Positions 8,840 through 15,426 of a stretch of 64,000 bases of DNA are shown piece by piece (position 1 is the first letter of the stretch; each line of letters starts with the position of its first letter). The notes below the pieces were generated by a model. That model saw nothing but the letters and a program-made list of their open reading frames with translations. It was not told where the DNA came from and made no database searches. Origin of the DNA: Castellaniella sp036379515 (GTDB taxonomy: Bacteria > Pseudomonadota > Gammaproteobacteria > Burkholderiales > Burkholderiaceae_B). The stretch is taken from contig NZ_DASVGN010000027.1 in assembly GCF_036379515.1 (NCBI RefSeq), positions 1 through 64,000 of the forward strand. The letters are read 5' to 3'. The position numbers were made by a program, and so were the translations under genes.

Positions 8840-9814
8840 TTAAATTTTCACGAGGACAGAACCCCAGGTGAAACCGCCACCCACGCCCTGCAGCAGTACC
8901 GTCTGTCCGGCCTTGATACGCCCATCGCGCCAGGCCACGTCCAGCGCCAGCGGTACGCTGGCCGCCGAAGTGTTCGCATGGCGATCCAGGGTCACGATGA
9001 GCTTTTCTTCAGGCAGCTCCAGCTTGCGGCTGATGAAATTCAGGATACGCACGTTGGCCTGATGCGGCACCATCCAGTCGAGGTCCGACACGGCCATACC
9101 GGCATCGGCACAGACTTCTCGCGCCGAGCGGGCCAACGAGTTGACGGCCAGCTTGAACACCGCTTGTCCGTCCATGCGCAAAAAGGGGTCGCCCGTCACA
9201 TGACCACCCACCACGTTGCCTGCCGCACACAGAATATGGTGCTGCGTGCCATCGGCATTGAGGCGTGCGGCCAGGATGCCGGGCTCGTCGGAAACACTGA
9301 GCACCACCGCACCCGCACCGTCGCCAAACAGCACGCAGGTGCGCCGGTCGCTCCAGTCGAGAATGCCGGAAAAGACTTCAGCGCCAATCACCAACGCATG
9401 ATGTGCCCGCCCCGCCTGAATGAAGGCGTCAGCCGTGGCCAAGGCGTAGACAAAGCCGCTACAGACGGCCTGTACGTCGAACGCTGCGGCACCTGCGACC
9501 CCCAGATTGGCTTGCACCAGGCAGGCCGTGCTGGGAAAAATAAAGTCTGGAGTGGACGTAGCCACGATGATGAGGTCGATGTCCTCTGCAGCCACGCCCG
9601 CACTTTGCAGCGCAGCCCGTGCCGCCTCGGTGGCCAGAGCACTGGTCCGGGTTCCCGGATCGGCGATGTGCCGCTGGCGGATGCCGGTGCGCTCGACAAT
9701 CCAGGCGTCGGACGTCTCGACCCCGCGCGTGGCCAGATCTGCTGCCAGAGCGTCGTTGCTGACAACATGCGGGGGCAGATAGCCCCCCGTTCCTGTGATC
9801 CTGGCGTAAGGCAT
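8840..9814 (-). CDS. fabH: 3-oxoacyl-ACP synthase III
   Basis: A 324-residue condensing enzyme initiating fatty-acid synthesis from acetyl-CoA and malonyl-ACP. The catalytic triad is seen as Cys118 (VQAVCSGF), His in VPHQANVRI (about 252) and Asn in HANTSAASVPLAL (about 282). It lies between plsX and fabD with gaps of 21 and 10 bp, indicating one operon. Confidence 0.97.
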   Translation of the reverse strand: MPYARITGTGGYLPPHVVSNDALAADLATRGVETSDAWIVERTGIRQRHIADPGTRTSALATEAARAALQSAGVAAEDIDLIIVATSTPDFIFPSTACLVQANLGVAGAAAFDVQAVCSGFVYALATADAFIQAGRAHHALVIGAEVFSGILDWSDRRTCVLFGDGAGAVVLSVSDEPGILAARLNADGTQHHILCAAGNVVGGHVTGDPFLRMDGQAVFKLAVNSLARSAREVCADAGMAVSDLDWMVPHQANVRILNFISRKLELPEEKLIVTLDRHANTSAASVPLALDVAWRDGRIKAGQTVLLQGVGGGFTWGSVLVKI

Positions 9815-9835
9815 AGGAATTCCGGAAAAAATGAA

Positions 9836-10894
9836 TTAGGCAGACGGGCTGGACTGAACGGACACCGGCTCGGGCACACTCGCACGCAACGCATCCAGCC
9901 GCTGCCCGATGCCGGCCAGCAGGTCGTTTACAACGGCTTCTCGTGTGCGCCGCAATGCCTGGCCAAATGCATAAGCATCCGCCGACCCGTGACTCTTGAA
10001 TACCACACCGCGCAGGCCCAGCAGCGCGGCACCATTGTAGCGGCGATTATCGACACGAGAACGAAAGCGCTGCAGGACCGGGGTGGCAACCAGCCCGGCC
10101 ACCATGGTCAGCGGATTACGGCGAAATTCTTCGCGCATCATGGCGCCGATCATGCGCGCCAGGCCCTCGACGGACTTGAGGACCACGTTACCCACGAAAC
10201 CATCGCAGACCACGACGTCCACGGTACCCTTGAAGATATCGTCGCCTTCGACATTGCCGTAGAAGTTCAGGCCGCTCGTGCGCAACAGCTCAGCGGCCTG
10301 CTTGACGACGTCATTGCCCTTGATGAGTTCTTCACCAATGTTGAGCAGCCCCACCCTGGGCTGGGCCTGGCCGTCCACAGTGGACACCAGGGCAGCCCCC
10401 ATTAGACCGAACTGCAACAGGTGCTCTGCCGTGCAGTCGACATTGGCGCCCAGATCCAGCACCGTGGTGGCCCCACCCTGCTGGTTGGGGAGTGCCGTCG
10501 CGATCGCAGGACGGTCGATGCCGTCCAGCGTCTTGAGCACGTAGCGGGAAATCGCCATCCACGCACCTGTATTGCCGGCCGACAGCGCCGCGCTCGCGCG
10601 GCCGTCCTTGACCGCCTGTGCCGCCACCCGCATGGAGGAGTCTTTTTTGCGCCGCAGGGCAATCTCGACCGAATCGTGCATGGTGACGACTTCGGAGGCA
10701 TGCACGATCTCGAACTGACCATCGAGCGCTGCATTCTGCTGCAACGACTCGCGGATCAGGGGCTCGTCACCCACCAGCAGGCAGCGGGTGTCAGGATGAT
10801 TGCGGGCAAACGCCACCGCGGCCGGCACCGTGACGGGCAGGCCGTGATCGCCGCCCATGCAATCCACGGCGATAGTGATGTTGCGATCGGGCAT
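9836..10894 (-). CDS. plsX: Phosphate acyltransferase PlsX
   Basis: A 352-residue peripheral-membrane enzyme converting acyl-ACP to acyl-phosphate for PlsY-dependent phospholipid synthesis. The N-terminal signature DCMGGDHG and the conserved SAGNTGAWM and DGFVGNVVLKS segments are visible. Placed after rpmF and before fabH, the standard bacterial order. Confidence 0.97.
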   Translation of the reverse strand: MPDRNITIAVDCMGGDHGLPVTVPAAVAFARNHPDTRCLLVGDEPLIRESLQQNAALDGQFEIVHASEVVTMHDSVEIALRRKKDSSMRVAAQAVKDGRASAALSAGNTGAWMAISRYVLKTLDGIDRPAIATALPNQQGGATTVLDLGANVDCTAEHLLQFGLMGAALVSTVDGQAQPRVGLLNIGEELIKGNDVVKQAAELLRTSGLNFYGNVEGDDIFKGTVDVVVCDGFVGNVVLKSVEGLARMIGAMMREEFRRNPLTMVAGLVATPVLQRFRSRVDNRRYNGAALLGLRGVVFKSHGSADAYAFGQALRRTREAVVNDLLAGIGQRLDALRASVPEPVSVQSSPSA

Positions 10895-10916
10895 CGATGC
10901 GAAATAAACGCAGCGA

Positions 10917-11099
10917 TCAGTCGTCGTTCTTGGTCTTCAGAACCTTACGGCCACGATAAACGCCGTTGGGGCTGATGTGATGGCGCAGGTGCAGCTCGCC
11001 GGTGGTGGGCTCGATGGCCGTGGCCGGTGCCGATAGAAAATCGTGCGAACGATGCATGCCGCGCTTGGACGGGCTCTTTTTGTTCTGCTGAACAGCCAT
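10917..11099 (-). CDS. rpmF: 50S ribosomal protein bL32
   Basis: A 60-residue basic protein (MAVQQNKKSPSKRGMHRSHD...) of the large ribosomal subunit, lacking the Cys pairs of zinc-binding L32 paralogues. It lies 22 bp ahead of plsX and 76 bp after the DUF177 gene; the yceD-rpmF-plsX-fab order is widely conserved. Confidence 0.97.
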   Translation of the reverse strand: MAVQQNKKSPSKRGMHRSHDFLSAPATAIEPTTGELHLRHHISPNGVYRGRKVLKTKNDD

Positions 11100-11175
11100 G
11101 ATGACTCCTGGTTTCGGGGCCGCCCATTGTAAGGTAAGCGCGAACCCGCGTGTTGAATGAAAGCTTCGGTTTTCT

Positions 11176-11709
11176 TCAGTGTTTCTTTGGTTGCGTCTTC
11201 AGTTGGGTCCTCAGTTGCGCCAATGCCGCAAAAGGAGACGGATCGCGATCGTCAGGCCCCTCGTGCCCGCCCTCCGCATCAGGGCATGTTTCATGGTGTG
11301 GAGCAACCGGGAGCGCCAGAATCAGTTCGTCCTCGACAAGCGATTCGACATCCAGCAACGCATCCGCCACAAGGTATTCGACATCGCTTCCGCGACCTTC
11401 CGCCTCGAGCGCATCCATGGCCTCGAGCTGTGCAGCGTTATCAAGCAAGCCCAAGGTCGTGTCCACATGCAGCGTCAGATCAAACGGCGAAAGACACCGC
11501 TGACACACGACCCGCACCACCCCCTGCGCCCTGACGTCCAGCCACCGCCGGTAACCACGCCCCGCATCGACCCGCCCATCCAGCTGCCACTCAAAGCCAC
11601 CGGGCTGATTTTCGGGCAACCCCTGGCAAAGACGCACACATGACAACGCAAAAAGGTGCCCCGAAAGGGCCCCCGAAGCGCTTGTAAAGGCCTGCGCATC
11701 AATGACCAT
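11176..11709 (-). CDS. yceD: YceD/DUF177 family protein (23S rRNA accumulation protein)
   Basis: A 177-residue member of the DUF177 family, which is linked to 23S rRNA accumulation in E. coli and plants. The conserved CQRCL motif (about 89-93) and the C-terminal PxAPHHETCPDAEGG-type stretch are visible. First gene of the rpmF-plsX-fab operon; the promoter 29-58 bp upstream has a palindrome over its -10 box. The molecular activity is not established. Confidence 0.88.
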   Translation of the reverse strand: MVIDAQAFTSASGALSGHLFALSCVRLCQGLPENQPGGFEWQLDGRVDAGRGYRRWLDVRAQGVVRVVCQRCLSPFDLTLHVDTTLGLLDNAAQLEAMDALEAEGRGSDVEYLVADALLDVESLVEDELILALPVAPHHETCPDAEGGHEGPDDRDPSPFAALAQLRTQLKTQPKKH

Positions 11710-11730
11710 TGATTTTTACAACAAAAGAAA

Positions 11731-11767
11731 ACTCTAGATCATACTAGAGTACGCCATATGCGGTCAA
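11731..11767 (-). promoter_or_regulatory. Promoter of yceD-rpmF-plsX-fab with palindrome on the -10 box
   Basis: On the minus strand TTGACC (11767-11762), an 18-bp spacer and TATGAT (11743-11738) form a near-consensus sigma-70 promoter. The -10 hexamer is exactly the centre of an inverted repeat, ACTCTAG-TATGAT-CTAGAGT (11750-11731). A T-rich stretch follows. The promoter reads into yceD (ATG at 11709). The palindrome looks like an operator; no regulator gene is adjacent. Maf diverges on the other side. Confidence 0.65.
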
Positions 11768-11843
11768 TTTCGAGCGGCAACAAAGCCCAAGAAGGCAAGG
11801 CGGCCCGCGGTACACTGGCGCCACTTCCATACGGCTTTCCGCC

Positions 11844-12431
11844 ATGCAGCTCATCCTGGCTTCCAGCTCCCCTTACCGCCGCGAACTCCTGCAGCGCCTG
11901 GCACTGCCCTTCGAAAGCATCACGCCCGATATCGATGAAACACCGCACGCAGGTGAACGTCCAGCAGCGCTCTCGGTCCGGCTGGCGCGCGAGAAGGCGG
12001 CTCGAATCGCCCGCATGCATCCCGAGGCGTTGATTGTCGGTTCGGATCAGGTGGCGGATTTTAATGGCCAGCCGGTTGGCAAGCCAGGAGGCTTTGAAGC
12101 AGCGCACGCTCAATTGCAGCGCTTCAGTGGCCGCACGGTACTGTTTCACACTGCGTTGTGCCTTACGCAAGGAGCGCGCAGCGAAGCGGCACTGGTATCC
12201 ACCGAATGCCGGTTTCTGACCTTGTCCGAGGCGCAGATCGACCATTATCTGAGCGCCGAGCAGCCCTTTGACGTGGCGGGCAGCGCCAAGGCGGAATGCC
12301 TGGGCATCGCACTCATGGAAAGTATCCGCAGCGACGACCCCACGGCGCTCATCGGGTTGCCGCTCATTGCGCTGTGCCGTCTGCTGCGAGGATTCGGAGC
12401 GGACCCGCTGCGACCTGCCCCTCCTGTCTGA
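11844..12431 (+). CDS. maf: Maf-family nucleotide pyrophosphatase (YceF type)
   Basis: A 195-residue house-cleaning pyrophosphatase. The N-terminal LILASSSPYRRELL and the SDQV and GKPG motifs are those of Maf proteins; the YceF subfamily hydrolyses 7-methyl-GTP. It diverges from yceD across a 134-bp promoter region, an arrangement also seen in other proteobacteria. The subfamily assignment rests on context and the SDQVADFNG segment. Confidence 0.88.
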   Translation: MQLILASSSPYRRELLQRLALPFESITPDIDETPHAGERPAALSVRLAREKAARIARMHPEALIVGSDQVADFNGQPVGKPGGFEAAHAQLQRFSGRTVLFHTALCLTQGARSEAALVSTECRFLTLSEAQIDHYLSAEQPFDVAGSAKAECLGIALMESIRSDDPTALIGLPLIALCRLLRGFGADPLRPAPPV

Positions 12432-12441
12432 AAGGAACATC

Positions 12442-13149
12442 ATGACGACCCTGCATCTGATCCCGGTGGGCCTGGGCCAGGACGCTCACGAGCGCTGGTT
12501 GCCCCAGGCGGCCCGCGAAACCACTATTTCGCTGCGGTACTTTATCGCCGAAAACGCCCGCACAGCGCGTAGTTTCCTGAAGCAGGTGGGAACCCCAATC
12601 GCGCTGCAAGAGATTTCGATCGAGGCCCTGCGACCGGATACGCGGGCAGAGGACATCCGCGCCTGGCTGAAGGCGGTGCCCGTCGAGCAGGATGTGGGCT
12701 TGGTGTCAGAAGCAGGCTGCCCGGCGGTCGCAGACCCAGGGGCGCTGGTGGTGGCGCAGGCTCACCAGATGGGGATGCGGGTGGTGCCCTGGGTGGGACC
12801 GTCATCGATCATGTTGGGGTTGATGGCAAGCGGGCTGCAGGGGCAGCGATTCGCGTTTCACGGATATGCTCCGGTGAAGGGACCGGAACGTGATGCGCAG
12901 TTGCGGGCCTGGGAGTCGGTTTCGCATAAGCAGCAGCAGACGCAAATTCTGATTGAGACGCCGTACCGGAACGGAGCGATGTTCGAGGCGATGCTGCGGG
13001 TGTTGCGGGAGTCGACGCGGTTGTGCGTGGCGTGCGCGCTGACGTGTGACGATGAGTGGATTGCGACGCGGACGGTGGCGGAATGGAAGAAGGCAGGGAT
13101 GCCGGATTTTGAGAAGAAGCCTTCCCTTTTCCTGTTCTTGGCTAGCTGA
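12442..13149 (+). CDS. Tetrapyrrole-methylase-family SAM-dependent methyltransferase (RsmI-like)
   Basis: A 235-residue protein. Start chosen at ATG 12442 (MTTLHLIPVGLGQ), 10 bp after the maf stop with AAAGGA upstream. It has the SAM-binding motifs of the family: LIPVGLG at the N terminus, VSEAGCPAVADPG (about 92-104) and GPSSIMLGLMASG (about 118-130), and IETPYRNG (about 172). These are shared with 16S rRNA 2'-O-methyltransferase RsmI, but it is shorter than E. coli RsmI (286 residues) and lacks its C-terminal extension. The substrate is therefore open. Probably co-transcribed with maf. Confidence 0.8.
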   Translation: MTTLHLIPVGLGQDAHERWLPQAARETTISLRYFIAENARTARSFLKQVGTPIALQEISIEALRPDTRAEDIRAWLKAVPVEQDVGLVSEAGCPAVADPGALVVAQAHQMGMRVVPWVGPSSIMLGLMASGLQGQRFAFHGYAPVKGPERDAQLRAWESVSHKQQQTQILIETPYRNGAMFEAMLRVLRESTRLCVACALTCDDEWIATRTVAEWKKAGMPDFEKKPSLFLFLAS

Positions 13150-13251
13150 ATTCTTGAGTTGCCCGATTCTTGGGCGGCTCGGCGTTCCTGGGCGGCTCAG
13201 CGGGCCCGAACGTGCACCCACCCCACGATGGCTGTGCCTGACGAGGGGGGC

Positions 13252-13983
13252 CTATACGTGGGCGCGTACCCAAGCTTGCATCTGGGGAACGGTCAGGGTG
13301 AGTGCGGTGGGAAGGGCCGACTTGAGTTCTTCGGGGGCGTGGGCGCCGTAGCCTACGGCCAGGCCATCTACGCCAGCGGCATGGGCCATCTGGATGTCGT
13401 GGGCGGTGTCGCCCACCATCAGTACGTCGCGAGCTTCGAGGTTCAGTTCCCGCATGAGCTGCTCAAGCATGTCGGGGTCGGGCTTGCCGCGGGCTTCGTC
13501 GGCACACCGTGTGGCTGCAAACAGCGGCGCCAGGCCAAGGCGGGCGATCTGGGCGTCGAGGCCTCGACGGCTTTTGCCGGTGGCCACGCCCAGGATGATT
13601 CCTTGGGTGTGCAGATCCTGCAGCAGCTGTTCCTGGCCAGGGAACAGATGGAGTTCGTGTTGCAAGCTCTGAAAGTGCTGTTTGTAGCAGGCGATGAAGG
13701 CGTCGGCGTTGTCGGCGCTGAGTTCGGGGACTAATCGATACAGCGCTGCCTGCAGCGAGAGGCCGATGACCCAGCCAGCTTCTTCGGGGCTGGGCTCGTG
13801 CAGTCCCAGGTCGCGACACGCGGCGATCAGGGAGCCGGTGATATGGTGGGTAGAATCCATCAGGGTGCCGTCCCAGTCGAAGATCACGGCCTTGTATTGT
13901 TTGGACCCCGCCGGGTCGGGCGTCGCAAGGTGCGCACGGGCCAAACCGGAAACGTCGGGCATGGGTGAGTCGGGTGAATTCAT
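13252..13983 (-). CDS. HAD-superfamily IA phosphatase (phosphoglycolate-phosphatase-like)
   Basis: A 243-residue hydrolase. HAD motif I FDWDGTLMDS (about 34-43), motif II/III region ATGKSRRGLD (about 138-147) and motif IV GDTAHDIQMAHAAG (about 197-210) are visible, with a helical cap between I and II. The ~27 extra N-terminal residues ahead of the core are Pro/Asp-rich and may be untranslated if a downstream start is used. Its ATG overlaps the rluC stop by 4 bp (ATGA), so it is coupled to rluC. The substrate is not determined; Gph-like enzymes beside rluC are common in betaproteobacteria. Confidence 0.85.
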   Translation of the reverse strand: MNSPDSPMPDVSGLARAHLATPDPAGSKQYKAVIFDWDGTLMDSTHHITGSLIAACRDLGLHEPSPEEAGWVIGLSLQAALYRLVPELSADNADAFIACYKQHFQSLQHELHLFPGQEQLLQDLHTQGIILGVATGKSRRGLDAQIARLGLAPLFAATRCADEARGKPDPDMLEQLMRELNLEARDVLMVGDTAHDIQMAHAAGVDGLAVGYGAHAPEELKSALPTALTLTVPQMQAWVRAHV

Positions 13984-14960
13984 GGGCGGAGTTCTTGTGC
14001 TTCGAGCTGATCCAGCAGGCGCTGGCAGGCGGGCGGCAGAGGGGCTTCCAGAGTAAGGAGTTCGCCCGTGACCGGATGGGGGATTTCGAGGCTGAACGCG
14101 TGCAGAAACATGCGTCTAAAGCCTCGGGTGAAGAGCGCGGCGCGGATTTCGTCACGGCCGTATTTTTCGTCGCCGGCGATAGGATGGCCCTGGGCGGCCA
14201 GGTGCACCCGGATTTGATGAGTGCGACCCGTACGCAGCTCGGCCTCGAGCAATGACCACGCACCCCCGTAGCGGTGACGCAGGGTGACGATGGTATGGGC
14301 CGGCTTGCCCTCGGCGTCGACCCTGACACGCCGTTCGCCGGACGGTGTCAGGTATTTGAGCAAGGGCAGGCGCACGTGCTGGCGATCGTTGACCCAATCG
14401 CCCACGACCAGGGCCAGGTAGCGCTTGCGGCCTACGTGGTCACGCATCAGGTCATGCAGTCGTACCAGGGCCTTCCGAGTGCGGGCGATCATGAGTACGC
14501 CCGAAGTTTCACGGTCCAGTCGGTGCGCCAGCTCCAGCATGCGGTCTTCAGGTCGCGCGGCTCGCAATTGTTCGATGACACCAAACGAAACGCCGCTGCC
14601 CCCATGGACGGCTACTCCGGCGGGTTTGTCGATCACCAGCAAATGGGCGTCTTCGTACACGATGGGAAAAGCCGCAGGAGGTGCTGGCACCCGGGCGGAA
14701 GGATCGGGCATGCGCAGCGGCGGCACTCGAACGACGTCACCCACCGCGAGGCGTGTCTCGGCGCGGCAGCGCCCCCGATTGACGCGCACCTGGCCGTCGC
14801 GAATGGCCTTGTACAGGTGGCTTTTGGGGACTCCCTTGCAGACGCGCACCAGGAAATTATCCAGCCGTTGATCCGCGTTCTCATCAGTAATCGTGACCTG
14901 ACGAACAACGGGCGGCTCAGCCGATGGAATCACTATTTTGCGCATGGGGGAAAGCGTCAT
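13980..14960 (-). CDS. rluC: 23S rRNA pseudouridine synthase RluC
   Basis: A 326-residue RluA-family enzyme making pseudouridines in 23S rRNA. It has an N-terminal S4 RNA-binding domain (about 25-85; QRLDNFLVRV, KSHLYKAIRDGQVRVN) and the catalytic motif HRLDRETSGVL with the nucleophilic Asp. Starts at 14960 (MTLSPMRKIVI) or 14945 (MRKIVI) are both possible; upstream in-frame sequence lies in the rne leader region and has no family resemblance. Divergent from rne, as in E. coli and most proteobacteria. Confidence 0.94.
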   Translation of the reverse strand: MTLSPMRKIVIPSAEPPVVRQVTITDENADQRLDNFLVRVCKGVPKSHLYKAIRDGQVRVNRGRCRAETRLAVGDVVRVPPLRMPDPSARVPAPPAAFPIVYEDAHLLVIDKPAGVAVHGGSGVSFGVIEQLRAARPEDRMLELAHRLDRETSGVLMIARTRKALVRLHDLMRDHVGRKRYLALVVGDWVNDRQHVRLPLLKYLTPSGERRVRVDAEGKPAHTIVTLRHRYGGAWSLLEAELRTGRTHQIRVHLAAQGHPIAGDEKYGRDEIRAALFTRGFRRMFLHAFSLEIPHPVTGELLTLEAPLPPACQRLLDQLEAQELRP

Positions 14961-15426
14961 ATAATCGCAACAGCCTATAGAGGCCGGGAACTGTTTGACG
15001 TAGAGACACCAGAAAGGCATCTCCGTCAAACGGCAGGGTTGATAGTGTACTGCGCAGTGTTCCAGGTCTTCGGGTCTTCGGTCGCCGGCCTGTCCAGGTT
15101 CCGTGTATGTTTCTCGTATGAAATACAGGAATCGACAGCATGCCGCGTGCGACGTTGCAGATTTCTGCTCGCTCTTCCGCACCTGGCGTGGTTCTCAGTA
15201 CGCGCCCGCAGTTCCCAGCAAACTTTTTGTCAATCACCATCGTGCCTTTGACCTTCCTGCTGCCAGAACCTCGCGCCAATCGGCGCGCCGTGCCCCATAT
15301 CCGGAGGGTCGGCGCGGCTTAATTGGCTCGCACCGCCCATCTCCGCTGCAGACTGTAGCGTGACACACCGAGTGACCCGTGGCTGCGCGTCGAACCCGAC
15401 GCGCCTTGACAACGGAGAACCCACTC
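14961..15426 (+). promoter_or_regulatory. rne 5' leader and rluC/rne divergent promoter region
   Basis: A 466-bp gene-free region. It contains an irregular hairpin at 15275-15327 (GCCAAT + CGCGCCG pairing with CGGCGCG + ATTGGC across a 3/5 internal loop) and a perfect 8-bp hairpin GCGCGTCG-AACC-CGACGCGC at 15385-15404, ending 9 bases before the GGAG ribosome-binding site. Long structured rne leaders are the target of RNase E autoregulation in E. coli; the same is inferred here. No clear -35/-10 pair could be assigned. Confidence 0.6.

Noticed and set aside
13150..13251. Tandem TTC(T/C)TGGGCGGCTC motif after the methyltransferase gene
   Set aside because: Two imperfect copies only, no symmetry or spacing suggesting a repeat array or terminator.
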